NCBI RefSeq assembly: GCF_002078175.1
Contig: NZ_MWFK01000004.1
Coordinates: forward strand, 1-64,000
Length of the DNA: 64,000 bases
Origin: Streptomyces sp. M41(2017)
GTDB taxonomy: Bacteria > Actinomycetota > Actinomycetes > Streptomycetales > Streptomycetaceae
Direction of reading: 5' to 3'
Below the pieces are notes generated by a model. The model saw only the letters and a list, made by a program, of their open reading frames with translations. It made no database searches and was not told the origin of the DNA. Below, in pieces: positions 1 to 8,262 of this stretch. Made by a program: the position numbers and the translations under genes. The stretch's first letter is position 1; every line of letters starts with the position of its first letter.

Positions 1-2
1 CC

Positions 3-179
3 AAGGGCTGGTGGTCGCGTTGGGAGCCCGGCACCAAGATCGCCTTTGTCTCGTTGCTGGTCTCCTTGATCAGCACCACCATCTTGGGCATCAACGTGTA
101 CCTGACGCATGCCGGTACGGACCAACAGTCGACACCGACGACGTCAACGGAGAAAGTGGTGTCGCCCGATGGCGAGTAG
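3..179 (+). CDS. C-terminal end of a membrane protein (5' truncated by window)
   Basis: The reading frame is open from the window edge and ends in TAG at 177-179. The visible 58 residues hold one hydrophobic helix (about residues 14-34, rich in L, V, I, S, T) followed by a Thr/Ser-rich tail, so this is the end of a membrane protein whose start is outside the window. Its last codons overlap the start of the following sigma factor gene, which suggests translational coupling. The tail is too short to assign a family. Confidence 0.55.
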   Translation, partial: KGWWSRWEPGTKIAFVSLLVSLISTTILGINVYLTHAGTDQQSTPTTSTEKVVSPDGE

Positions 180-711
180 CAGCGCGGGAGCCGCTCGTTT
201 GAGTGGTCGCGGTGTCTCGCAGCCCACGGCTCAGATCAACGATCCTCGCGTTGATGCAGAGTTCAGCCGGTTCTACGACAAAAGTTTCAAAAGGCTGGTG
301 CGCGAGACCACCCGTGGGACCCGCGACCGCGGGTGGGCCGAGGACGCGGTGCAAGAAGCCCTCCTGGCCGTGCTGGGGCGGTGGCGCTCCATCGAACACC
401 CCGACAGGTACGTACGCACGGTGCTGCGCAATCTCCTGGCCAAACAGGCCACGGAGGCACCCACTCTTGTGCCTGTGGAGGAGCTCGGCTCTGAGGGCAT
501 CGAGCGTGACGTCACGGATGACGTCCATCTGCGGATGGCGATCATGGCTGTGATGCATGAACTTCCGCAGCAGCAGCAGCGTGCGACGGCGCTGCACTAC
601 CTTGCGGACATGAGTGTCGATCAGGTCGCGGAGGACCTCGGCGTCGCCAAGAGCACGGTTCGCGTTCATCTGATGCAAGCCCGACGCTACATCCACGAGT
701 CCTGGGAGTAG
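169..711 (+). CDS. ECF-type RNA polymerase sigma factor
   Basis: A 180-residue protein with the two-domain layout of group 4 sigma factors. Residues about 35-95 fit region 2 (RFYDKSFKRLVRETTRG, then AEDAVQEALLAVLGRW and a YVRTVLRNLLAKQ helix). Residues about 120-178 fit region 4, including the helix-turn-helix MSVDQVAEDLGVAKSTVRVH. The ATG at 169 overlaps the stop of the upstream membrane protein, so I prefer it to an ATG at 109 in the same frame. No anti-sigma gene with a clear zinc motif follows; instead there is a 24-bp tandem repeat array. If the upstream membrane protein belongs to the same operon it could be the cognate sensor, but that is inference. Confidence 0.88.
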   Translation: MASSSAGAARLSGRGVSQPTAQINDPRVDAEFSRFYDKSFKRLVRETTRGTRDRGWAEDAVQEALLAVLGRWRSIEHPDRYVRTVLRNLLAKQATEAPTLVPVEELGSEGIERDVTDDVHLRMAIMAVMHELPQQQQRATALHYLADMSVDQVAEDLGVAKSTVRVHLMQARRYIHESWE

Positions 712-797
712 CCACAAGAGTAACCGGCAGCTCGGCGGGGAGGTCGCGGCAGCTTGGCCGGCTCCCCCGCCGCGCTGCCGCGTGTGAGCTGCTTGAG

Positions 798-1277
798 GAC
801 GTCACCGTCCTCCTCGACGCGGACGTCACCGTCCTCCTCGACGCGGACGTCACCGTCCTCCTCGACGCGGACGTCACCGTCCTCCTCGACGCGGACGTCA
901 CCGTCCTCCTCGACGCGGACGTCACCGTCCTCCTCGACGCGGACGTCACCGTCCTCCTCGACGCGGACGTCACCGTCCTCCTCGACGCGGACGTCACCGT
1001 CCTCCTCGACGCGGACGTCACCGTCCTCCTCGACGCGGACGTCACCGTCCTCCTCGACGCGGACGTCACCGTCCTCCTCGACGCGGACGTCACCGTCCTC
1101 CTCGACGCGGACGTCACCGTCCTCCTCGACGCGGACGTCACCGTCCTCCTCGACGCGGACGTCACCGTCCTCCTCGACGCGGACGTCACCGTCCTCCTCG
1201 ACGCGGACGTCACCGTCCTCCTCGACGCGGACGTCACCGTCCTCCTCGACGCGGACGTCACCGTCCTCCTCGACGCG
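798..1277 (+). repeat. 24-bp tandem repeat, 20 near-identical copies
   Basis: The unit GACGTCACCGTCCTCCTCGA followed by CGCG's first four bases (24 bp) is repeated 20 times with no visible divergence. Because 24 is a multiple of 3, the array reads as an 8-residue repeat in every frame. Five of the six frames are free of stops: DVTVLLDA, TSPSSSTR and GRHRPPRR on +, and VRVEEDGD and SASRRTVT on -. The DVTVLLDA reading continues without stop to about 1420 but has no good start codon after the sigma factor. The TSPSSSTR reading could start at TTG 754 behind GGGGAGG and ends at 1374. I cannot decide which frame, if any, is translated. Confidence 0.9.
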
Positions 1278-1478
1278 GACGTCAAGGAGAACCTCCAGAT
1301 TCGGTTCTTCCCCTCCTGTGCCCAGACGCCGACGCGGCACAAAGCGTTGTACAGAGTGTTTATCCGGTGCCTGAGATGCGTCGAAATTCTCGGGCGGGAA
1401 ATCTCCCTATGTACGTGAATTACACGGCTTTTTCAATTGAAGAAGAATGACGTGAGCGCGTCAAGATTTAGAGGCATC

Positions 1479-1705
1479 ATGCGTGATACATCTACTTGGA
1501 TTGACATTTTAACGACTCGAATACAGTCGACCGCTTAAAGAAACTTGCAGAAGCTCTCGGGAGACCCTGCGTGATGCCATGGCCCCAGGATTTTTGGCGT
1601 GCACAGAACAACGCAGTTGCCAAGGGCATGCAGTCGCAATGGGTTAGCAATTGGCCTGCCTCAAGTTTGCAACTGAAGCGCTACTCAAATAAGCAGAAAG
1701 ATTGA
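1479..1705 (+). pseudogene. Small unrecognised ORF interrupted by a frameshift
   Basis: An ATG at 1479 behind an AGAGG ribosome site starts a reading frame (MRDTSTWIDIL...) that stops at 1539. Moving by one base at the run TTTT (about 1507-1510) joins it to a second frame. That frame runs through NTVDRLKKLAEALGRP and FWRAQNNAVAKGMQSQW to TGA 1703-1705, directly before a strong terminator. Together they make a coherent product of about 75 residues of normal composition. I do not recognise the family. The break could be decay, a sequencing error in the T run or programmed slippage. Confidence 0.4.
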
Positions 1706-1734
1706 TGGGGCGAGATCACAGACCTCGCCCCATC
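1704..1734 (+). terminator. Hairpin terminator
   Basis: A perfect 11-bp stem (GATGGGGCGAG pairing with CTCGCCCCATC) with a 9-base loop begins inside the stop codon of the small frameshifted ORF. There is no T run, as is common in high-G+C actinobacteria. Its position supports a once-functional + strand gene ending here. Confidence 0.75.
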
Positions 1735-1951
1735 GAGCCTCGTCCCCGCGTCTCTTTGCCCGGAGCTCGGGTAGAGGCTTAATCCCGGCGCGCTCAAACG
1801 CGCACCTTGTGAAGGAGCCCAGTGAAAGACCCCTACGTAGTAGAGAGTACGTCAGCCCTCGATCCGTTTAGCTGTCCGGCAAGATTCTTCTACGTTCACC
1901 CAAAAGGGTGAATGCCCGCATATCAGGACATAACGCAGCAGCGGTGATACC

Positions 1952-2343
1952 TCAAGCAGTCCTGGAGTATCGCTGCTCGCCCTCTGAGCTGGGCTGGAAC
2001 CGCCGGCAACGAATGCTGACAACTTTCGCATCACACTCCTCACCCCCATGCCCCGTCCAAGCCGCAGCGTTGGCCTCACTCAACCCATGCCGACGTCTTT
2101 TGGGATGCGACGTGAAAACTGCAAGAGGAGTACGCCGCGGCGCCCGTTCAAAGAAGTCGTCCGAAGGACGGCCGACAGCGGGCGCAACTGCCAGGACCTG
2201 CTTGCTGCACGACACAGGCATCCAGCCCTCAACAGCCGACAGCCCGCTACTCGCGATGTCCTCCAGGCACTCGTGAATCGGTCGGCATCAGCTCGCGTAG
2301 GGGCAGCATAGGCGCGCACCGCGTCAGCTGCACGCGGGCCCAA
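1952..2343 (-). pseudogene. Decayed antitoxin-like gene
   Basis: Read on the minus strand, the start of this region (DAVRAYAAPTRADADRF) matches the antitoxin-like protein at 20442-20663 (DAIRAYAARTRADADRL). After a one-base shift it continues as CLEDIASSGLSAVEG, matching ALEDIAANGLPAVED. Beyond that the similarity stops and the frame runs on to 1952 without known features. This is a frameshifted relic of one gene of the toxin-antitoxin pair found intact at 20.2-20.7 kb. Confidence 0.6.
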
Positions 2344-2492
2344 TAGCTCGCGTGGAGCCGGTTCCTGCCTGTTGGGTGGCCTCCTCCGACCAGGGCGAAA
2401 GCTGCTGACGTGCTCGCTGTGGCGCGGCCAACCTGGGTGACAGTACGAAGGTGCCGGTCACGTACGAGATCGGTGCCCTCATAGCGGTTTGG

Positions 2493-3548
2493 TTAGTTGT
2501 AGATGCTGGCACCGAGTTCGACGAACTGCTGGCCGACACCAGTGGCCACGGTCGTGGTCAGCGCGGGGCCAGCCAGGCGCATGATCCTGCGCCAGATCCG
2601 GCCTCCCTGCTCTGGATCACCGCCGACGAGTTCGAGTTCAGCGACTTCGGCCTGGAAGTCCTCAGCATCGACCGGGTCGAGCCCGAGCTGTGGGGTAATG
2701 TCCCGCAAACCCTGTACAAGGTCGGCGAGGGCTCCGGCATCGATACCGTTGCCGGCGTTGACCGTGTTGTGATCACCAGTCAGAACCACTCCGCCACTAA
2801 CCTCGCCGTGCACGACGGTGCTGCCGTGGTAGTTATTGGTGGTCCCGGCAGCGCTCTGGGTGTCCATGTGGTTCCTTACTGCGCGACCGCTACGGATGCA
2901 GGCTCTGCCAGCGTCGGTGATCCGCAACAGATACGGATCGTTGTGGCTGCGTTGGATCGGGCTCTCCGCGAACTCCCAGCCGACAAGTTCGGCAACAGCT
3001 CCGGAGATCTCCCCAGTAGTAAGCGGAGTACCAGCGAAGTAGGCGGTGGGGGTGTCTGCGAACCTCCCAGGATCGACTGACGCGTGCTGGTCGTACAGCC
3101 ATCGCAGCAGAGCGTTGGTCGCGTAGTCGGCGCGGCGGACGCGGTCACCAGCGAGTTGTTTGAGCCGCCGAACCTCTACCCGACCCTCGTCCGTCAAATG
3201 CACCGCAGTGTCGTCACCGCCGAAACTGCGTGCGATCTGAACGAAACCGTGCTGCTCCAACTGGAGCGCGAGGCCCCCGGCCTCATCCTGCGAAAGGTGT
3301 TCCCGTTCGGTGAACACCGCCATGTCCTGGAAGTGCCCGCGCTGCTCGGCTGCCCGCTCGTGGAGCCAGAGCAAGGCCTTCGGCAAGTACGGGTCAAGCT
3401 CAATGTCGCCATGCCTGCCGGAACGGATGGCCGCCTCCGTATCAATCGGGACGGTGATCGGATGGCGTTGCGCCGAGCGTTCCACACCCTTCTGGATCTG
3501 GCGCATCATCTGGTCAATCCCACGCTGATTGATCTTGAACCCGGCCAA
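2493..3548 (-). CDS. Hypothetical protein with possible winged-helix and beta-repeat segments
   Basis: A 351-residue protein that I do not recognise as a named family. The N-terminal 60 residues are polar. Residues about 60-230 hold two segments resembling winged-helix folds (SQDEAGGLALQLEQHGFVQI and TTGEISGAVAELVGWEF). Residues about 232-265 are rich in N, G and V (NNYHGSTVVHGEVSGGVVLTG), like short beta-solenoid motifs found in front of signalling domains. The C-terminus is helical. It stands alone on the minus strand, flanked by repeat- and relic-rich DNA. A cytoplasmic regulator or effector-associated protein is possible, but no function is assigned. Confidence 0.75.
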   Translation of the reverse strand: MAGFKINQRGIDQMMRQIQKGVERSAQRHPITVPIDTEAAIRSGRHGDIELDPYLPKALLWLHERAAEQRGHFQDMAVFTEREHLSQDEAGGLALQLEQHGFVQIARSFGGDDTAVHLTDEGRVEVRRLKQLAGDRVRRADYATNALLRWLYDQHASVDPGRFADTPTAYFAGTPLTTGEISGAVAELVGWEFAESPIQRSHNDPYLLRITDAGRACIRSGRAVRNHMDTQSAAGTTNNYHGSTVVHGEVSGGVVLTGDHNTVNAGNGIDAGALADLVQGLRDITPQLGLDPVDAEDFQAEVAELELVGGDPEQGGRIWRRIMRLAGPALTTTVATGVGQQFVELGASIYN

Positions 3549-3752
3549 CTGTGGCTCCTTCCGGCAATTGCCACTTCAAGGCTACCGGCCACCACTGACA
3601 CACTCGCCGCTGAAGCCCAAGCGAACTGGCTCGACACAGCGGAGCCTGGCGCCTACGACGCTGACAGCAGCGCCTTGACAACCGGTCACCCCTGCCACGG
3701 GCTGACCGGTTCTCACCGCCCCCTCCAGGGCCGGGCTCGGTCCAGCGCGAAC

Positions 3753-4000
3753 GCGGAGGCCGCCGCCCGACGCGTGACACCCACCAGGCCGGCTCGGGCC
3801 CTCTTGTCTCTCCTCCGTACCTGTTCTGCGCCCATCTTCACCCCCTTCTATAACGGGGGCAGACAGGTACGGGGAGAGGCAAGAGGGGTGTCGTGGGGCT
3901 GGTTGAGCGTGGCTAAAGGGTCTGACCTGCACAGATGGCAGGCACATCCGGGAGAGCGCCGGCAGGGGAGTCGGTAGGGACACCAGTAGGGAAGTTTGGT
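3753..4000. repeat. Dispersed hairpin repeat, copy A
   Basis: The segment opens with a core shared with other copies (GGCCGCCGCCCGACGCG at about 3758-3774, then TGACACCCA). It continues with a long inverted repeat (arms about 3799-3828 and 3859-3888, roughly 26 paired bases) and ends with GGTAGGG-type direct repeats near 3957-4000. Copy B at 10123-10378 has the same order of parts, including a TGACCTGCAC block. No gene lies in it. Confidence 0.7.
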
Positions 4001-4095
4001 GGCGTCTTGAAGCCCGGTTATGCCAGGAACTCAGGTCACGCCTGTGGTGCGTGCATTCTGTTGTTCCGGCAATACCGTCGGCAACGCGGAGCCCA

Positions 4096-4340
4096 CTCAG
4101 CAGGTGAGGAAGTACAGGACGCGGACACGTTCGATGGCATCGGCGTACTGCCGCAGTTCAGGTGAGGCTCTCGAGGTGCTTCGCCGCGGAGTCGCTGAAA
4201 GCGATCTGAGCGCGGCCGCGTGCAGCCATCAGGCGACAGCCGGACGCTGCCTGGTGAAGCGGGCGAGGGGAGCCTCGAGCGCTTCCTCCCACGGCGTGCA
4301 GTCCTCAACGCCGCAGCGACCGAGACTGGTTGAGGACGGC
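4096..4340 (-). pseudogene. Decayed RelE/ParE-like toxin-antitoxin pair
   Basis: The DNA closely matches the intact pair at 20179-20663. It keeps the end of the toxin gene, the toxin start (LRRGVAESDLSAAACSHQA on the opposite reading) and the end of the antitoxin gene. About 95 bp in the middle of the toxin are missing (junction near 4163) and the antitoxin frame is broken. No functional product is expected. Confidence 0.65.
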
Positions 4341-4557
4341 CGCCACCGCCTCATGCTGCTTGAGCAGCCACTCCTCTTCGCCCTCCTCGCCTCGTGAGCA
4401 GGGGTCTACCCCATCGTGGCCGCACCGGGTTCTCCATCATCACCGCCGCAGTCGCCAGCTCCTTCAGCACCTGGCGCCTGCGACGCTGACCCGCGCCTCG
4501 GCGGCGCCGCTCCAACTGGACACCCGTACCTGCCGGCTGCGCTGCGCCGGATCACGG
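4341..4557 (-). other. Degenerate coding-like remnant
   Basis: On the minus strand two adjacent frames give natural-looking but disconnected segments: RRRRQVLKELATAAVMMENP, and GVDPCSRGEEGEEEWLLKQH followed by EAVAAVLNQ. A frameshifted fragment of an unidentified gene is the simplest reading. No start codon with a ribosome site was found. Confidence 0.3.
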
Positions 4558-4767
4558 TCAGGTGAGGATGTCGGCAACGGTGGCTACGACAACAGCGACA
4601 AGCGTGAGAGTGGCCGCGAAGGTCATGCCGCCGCGGCTGACCGCGGTGGCGCGAGTGGCTCCGTCAGCCCGGGCGAGCAAGCCGGCCGTGACCGCCGCGA
4701 GCATCGCGACGGTCACGGCCACGCTGACGGCCAAGAGAGCAATCACAGCGGTGTAAGGCGATGTCAC
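4558..4767 (-). CDS. Small two-helix membrane protein
   Basis: A 69-residue protein with two hydrophobic helices (about residues 5-30 and 45-66) separated by a short polar loop ARADGATRATAVSRGG. The GTG at 4767 follows AAGGAG with 7-base spacing and gives the same length as the paralogue at 7710-7919, so I prefer it to an ATG five codons upstream. It is divergent from the HTH-membrane gene at 4892, with about 57 bp of conserved DNA between them. Function unknown. Confidence 0.65.
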   Translation of the reverse strand: MTSPYTAVIALLAVSVAVTVAMLAAVTAGLLARADGATRATAVSRGGMTFAATLTLVAVVVATVADILT

Positions 4768-4800
4768 GACAAGCTCCTTCATCTGCACGTACGGAAGCGA

Positions 4801-4857
4801 TGCAGCGACATTGCCGATTCGGATGTGCGACAGGGTGCAGCCGTACGAAGATGAACG
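4801..4857 (+). promoter_or_regulatory. Conserved intergenic block in front of HTH gene (copy 1)
   Basis: This 57-bp block is 51/57 identical to 7951-8007, which lies in the same place between a paralogous small membrane gene and a paralogous HTH gene. It includes TTGCCGATTC and CCGTACGAAGATGAAC. Such conservation outside coding DNA suggests a shared promoter or operator, possibly bound by the neighbouring HTH protein. Confidence 0.5.
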
Positions 4858-4891
4858 ATCCTGAACAGCGCTTGTGCCAGGGGGACAAGGC

Positions 4892-5980
4892 ATGGAGAGC
4901 AGTGAGGCAAAGGAGGCGCTGGCCCGGCTGCGCCAGCAGCTCCGGGAAAGAGCCGGCACCGAAGACCTGAGCCCCGGCGATTTGAGCACCCGGACACGCC
5001 GGGGTAGAACGACGATCAGCAACGCTCTCAATGACCGTCCCGACCGCCCGTCGTGGCGGACCGTCGCGGCGATCGCGACGGTGCTGCGTTTCAGCCGCGA
5101 GGAGATCTCGGAGCTGCACGAGTTGTGGGAGCGCGCAGACCCGAAGAGATCGGAGCCGACTCTCCAGCCGTCCCCGCCGCTTTCCGCAGACGTGGTTGTA
5201 CTGGAGCCGCCGTCCCGGACAGGGCCGCGGGGGTGGCTCATTGCTGCCGGGGCCGGGGCGGTTGTCCTGTCCGTCGGTATCCCGCTGTGGCTGAGCGGCG
5301 CATTCAGCGCCGACGACAAGAACCCTTCGTCCAAGGAGCCTTCGCATGCCGCGTCGTCCGGCTCAGGGCCGGTGCCCTTGACGTTCGTGGCAGATGCTCC
5401 GAGTTGGCAGTGCGGCGACGCAGTCGTGATTCCTGGGGCTGTCGGTGCATCGCAGATGGTTCCCGGTCCCCGGCCGGCGGCTGGTGTCTCGGCCTCGAAG
5501 ACAGGCCTGGGTTTCACCGTCCAGGGGCGGGACGGACAGACCGTGACTCTCCTCGGCCTGTCTGTGGACGTCCTCTCCGAGCACGAGCCGTTACGAGGAA
5601 CCCGGATACCCGCGGTGTGTCAGGGCGACCCGCCCAATCGCAACCTTTCCGTGAACCTCGACCAGACCCGCCCCCAGGTGGTCAGAGCCGCCGCCCGCGC
5701 AGGGGACGGAGGAAGCCTGTCCGACACCGGCTGGCCCTACACCGTGAGCGGCAGCGACCCGGAACACTTCGTCCTCCAGCCATCCACCCGGGCGCACGAC
5801 GTGACCTTCACGCTGCGGCTGAAGTGGGCGTGGAACGGGAAAAGGGGCGAGCTTCGCATCGACGACCAGGGCAAGCCCTTCCGGACGACGGCGGACCGGC
5901 GGGCGACCTGGCTGTGTCCGGACCCCTCCACCTCCACCCGCCTCGTACCGCTGACGGACGGGAAGACATGCGCCTCCTGA
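4892..5980 (+). CDS. HTH protein with one membrane helix and an exported C-terminal domain
   Basis: 362 residues. Residues about 8-75 resemble an XRE-type DNA-binding domain (LSTRTRRGRTTISNALND, then WRTVAAIATVL). A single hydrophobic helix lies at about 113-135 (WLIAAGAGAVVLSVGIPLWL). A Ser-rich linker and an exported domain with several Cys follow (WQCGDAVVIPG, AVCQGDPPN, WLCPDPST). The start at 4892 is taken because the paralogue at 8011 aligns there; an ATG 18 bases upstream is also in frame. The layout suggests an outside signal passed to a membrane-tethered regulator. The next gene, a lipoprotein, overlaps its 3' end by 13 bases and is probably co-expressed. Confidence 0.75.
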   Translation: MESSEAKEALARLRQQLRERAGTEDLSPGDLSTRTRRGRTTISNALNDRPDRPSWRTVAAIATVLRFSREEISELHELWERADPKRSEPTLQPSPPLSADVVVLEPPSRTGPRGWLIAAGAGAVVLSVGIPLWLSGAFSADDKNPSSKEPSHAASSGSGPVPLTFVADAPSWQCGDAVVIPGAVGASQMVPGPRPAAGVSASKTGLGFTVQGRDGQTVTLLGLSVDVLSEHEPLRGTRIPAVCQGDPPNRNLSVNLDQTRPQVVRAAARAGDGGSLSDTGWPYTVSGSDPEHFVLQPSTRAHDVTFTLRLKWAWNGKRGELRIDDQGKPFRTTADRRATWLCPDPSTSTRLVPLTDGKTCAS

Positions 5981-7626
5981 ACCATCGCCTCGCCACAGGT
6001 CGCAGGGCCGTCGTGTGTCTGGCCGGCCTGTTCCTCCTGACGGCGTGCACCGGGTCCGGCTCGAAGTCCGGGTCCGACAAGCCGCAGGCACTGTCGAAAG
6101 CACCGGCCTGGCAGAGCATCCCTGTGGCCGAACTCCCGGCAGACTTCGTCGACTTCTACCCGTCGTCCATGGCCTCCTCCAGCCGGGCCCTGTTCGCTGC
6201 GAGTGGCTACCTGCCCACCACCTCACTCGATGTGCCGCAGAAGGTGTTCGCCAGTCGCGACGGCCGTCGTTGGCGGGACCGTACCCCGGAAGAAATGAGC
6301 ACGGCAGCAACCGTTCAGTCGCTCGCCTCATACGGATCGACCACGTGGATCCTGGGCGGCCGGGGGTTCTCGCCTGCCCGCACGGCGCTGTGGAGTACGA
6401 ACAACGACGGGTCATCGTGGAAGGGCCCCATGCTGTTGCCCCGGTCCCCCGATACGGAGATACCCGTCGCGGTGGCGGCCGGAGAGCGGGGAGTTCTGGT
6501 GGTCACCAAGGTGACGCCGGGCAGCGGAAAGCCCGACGAGCAGCAGGCGAGTCTGCGCGTGTGGCGGGTGAAGAAGGCCGGGCGCCCCGCCAAGCTGTTC
6601 GAGACACCCTGCGGCGGCCACGAGGGCAGCGAGGCCTCAGCGGAGATCCTCGTCGCCGAGGACGCCTCCCATCTGCTGACGAACTGCACGACCGGTGACT
6701 TCCGGCCCGCGGATGAGCTCTTCACCTCCCGTGACGGACACGGATGGAAGAAGGAGCCTCTGCCGGACAACGGCAACGAGTTCGACCACCTCGCGCGCAA
6801 CGGCGACACCATGGTGCTGGCAGGCGGCCAGGCCGACGACAACGTCGAGCACACCACCGAGCCCCACACCTGGTACAGACAGGGCAACAACGGCTGGCAC
6901 ACCGGCGCGCCACTCGACGCGGGCCGCCTGCCGGACGCCGGCGTCGTCCCCCGCAAAGACCAGGAAATGCTCGCCGTCACAGCGGCGGGCAGCGGCTTCA
7001 TCGCCATCGGCTCCGCACGCTCGGCCGACAACTCCGCGGTCGGCGCCCTCTGGTTCTCCGCCGACGGAAAGAAATGGAGCAAACAGGCCACCCGGGCCAA
7101 CGGGTTCGACAAGCTGCGGGCGCTGACAGCACTGACCGCCTGGAAGGACAAGGTCGTGGTCCTCGCCTCGCGCAGGTCCTGGGAGACCTCCGACCCCGCA
7201 CATGCCCGTATTTGGATCGGCGACCTCGCCCCCAGCTCCCCCAGTGCCTCCGCGCCGGCAAATCGAGGGCCACTGGCGCAGTTCGTCGGGACCTGGAGCT
7301 GGTCCGGCGCCAGCATCACCATCAAGGCCGACGGCACCTTCACCTACCGCTACCTGACCATGGTGCAGTGCTCCGAGCACGCCCCTCCCTGCGACCAAGG
7401 CGCCAAAATGGGAGGCAAAGCCTCCGGAACTCTCCACCAAGGCCGCACAGCCGACGAAGCCGCCGGCACCGTAGTCGACGCCCTCCCGAACGACCCGGCA
7501 GGCTCCTCCATCACGATCAGCCGTGAGCCCTACATGGCCATCAACATCACCATCAACAAGAGGGGATACGGCCTGTTCTGTGAGCCAGGCGCGAACCGCT
7601 GCGCCGGCCACGTAGGCGGAGAGTGA
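5968..7626 (+). CDS. Lipoprotein, probably beta-propeller-like
   Basis: 552 residues starting at ATG 5968, inside the end of the upstream HTH-membrane gene. A lipoprotein signal ends in LAGLFLLTAC, with the lipidated Cys at about residue 27. The mature part has repeated S/T-x-D-G-x-x-W elements (ASRDGRRWRD, TNNDGSSWKG, TSRDGHGWKK, FSADGKKWSK) typical of BNR/sialidase-type propeller blades. A C-terminal domain (about 435-552) begins GTWSWSGASITIKADGTFTY and has paired Cys. It is likely an extracytoplasmic partner of the HTH-membrane protein. Confidence 0.75.
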   Translation: MRLLNHRLATGRRAVVCLAGLFLLTACTGSGSKSGSDKPQALSKAPAWQSIPVAELPADFVDFYPSSMASSSRALFAASGYLPTTSLDVPQKVFASRDGRRWRDRTPEEMSTAATVQSLASYGSTTWILGGRGFSPARTALWSTNNDGSSWKGPMLLPRSPDTEIPVAVAAGERGVLVVTKVTPGSGKPDEQQASLRVWRVKKAGRPAKLFETPCGGHEGSEASAEILVAEDASHLLTNCTTGDFRPADELFTSRDGHGWKKEPLPDNGNEFDHLARNGDTMVLAGGQADDNVEHTTEPHTWYRQGNNGWHTGAPLDAGRLPDAGVVPRKDQEMLAVTAAGSGFIAIGSARSADNSAVGALWFSADGKKWSKQATRANGFDKLRALTALTAWKDKVVVLASRRSWETSDPAHARIWIGDLAPSSPSASAPANRGPLAQFVGTWSWSGASITIKADGTFTYRYLTMVQCSEHAPPCDQGAKMGGKASGTLHQGRTADEAAGTVVDALPNDPAGSSITISREPYMAINITINKRGYGLFCEPGANRCAGHVGGE

Positions 7627-7709
7627 ACGCCGCAGAACGACGCGACCGGTGGGTGAGGGCAGAGCGCTCGCCCCCCACGGTCCAACTGATCGTTTCCCTC
7701 TAACTCCAC

Positions 7710-7919
7710 TCATGTGAGAAGGCCGGTCACGGTGCTGGCCAGGACTGCCAGCAGGGAGAGCGTTGCTGCGAAGGCGACGCCTCCGCGGCTGATTGCTGCT
7801 GCGGGGCTGGCACCGTCCGCATGGGCCAGTAGCCCGGCAGCAAGCCCTGTAAGCGTCGCGATGATCATCGCCACGCTGATGGCCAGGATGGTGAGAACGA
7901 TGGTGTAGGGCGACGACAC
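7710..7919 (-). CDS. Small two-helix membrane protein (paralogue of 4558-4767)
   Basis: 69 residues starting at GTG behind GAAGGAG. It shares the pattern SPYT, two hydrophobic helices, GLLAHADGA and SRGGVAFAATL with the protein at 4558-4767. It is divergent from a truncated HTH gene at 8011, copying the arrangement of the first pair. Function unknown. Confidence 0.65.
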   Translation of the reverse strand: MSSPYTIVLTILAISVAMIIATLTGLAAGLLAHADGASPAAAISRGGVAFAATLSLLAVLASTVTGLLT

Positions 7920-7950
7920 AGCCAGCTCCTTCGCTGCGAGGACGAGCGGA

Positions 7951-8007
7951 TGCAGCGACCTTGCCGATTCAGGTGTGCGTCAGGGTCCAACCGTACGAAG
8001 ATGAACA
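7951..8007 (+). promoter_or_regulatory. Conserved intergenic block in front of HTH gene (copy 2)
   Basis: 51 of 57 positions match the block at 4801-4857 without gaps. It ends a few bases before the ATG at 8011. Probable shared promoter or operator of the duplicated module. Confidence 0.5.
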
Positions 8008-8010
8008 GTC

Positions 8011-8262
8011 ATGAACTGCACCTTTGGGGAGGTGACGGACGCTGAGGCAGCCCAAGCGTTGAGAGATTTACGTTGGAGGCTTCGAGAGCGTCTTGGCACG
8101 GAAGCTTTGACCAAGACCCAAGTGGCGAGGCAGGCCGATCTGGGCAGGACTACAGTCTTCGCCGCTTTGAACGACGACAGTGACCGGCCTACGGGGAACC
8201 GCAGGGGACTTCATCACGAAAACGAAGTATGTAACGCTCATATTGGACGAAAATTTCGGTGA
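8011..8262 (+). pseudogene. Truncated HTH gene (paralogue of 4892-5980)
   Basis: The first 60 residues (ALRDLRWRLRERLGTEALTK, QADLGRTTVFAALND) match the HTH domain of the protein at 4892-5980. After SDRPT the match ends abruptly near 8195, and the frame runs into unrelated sequence ending at 8262. The membrane helix and exported domain are missing, so this is a 5' fragment created by a deletion or an insertion junction. Confidence 0.6.

Noticed and set aside
798..1277. CRISPR array
   Set aside because: The repeats are directly joined without variable spacers, so this is a simple tandem repeat.
542..1342. Minus-strand frames through the 24-bp array (SASRRTVT and VRVEEDGD)
   Set aside because: They owe their length only to the repeat unit; the flanks lack natural composition. 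Translation is not excluded but not supported.
6315..7713. Long minus-strand frames opposite the lipoprotein gene
   Set aside because: Shadow of the high-G+C + strand gene, which has a lipobox and propeller motifs.
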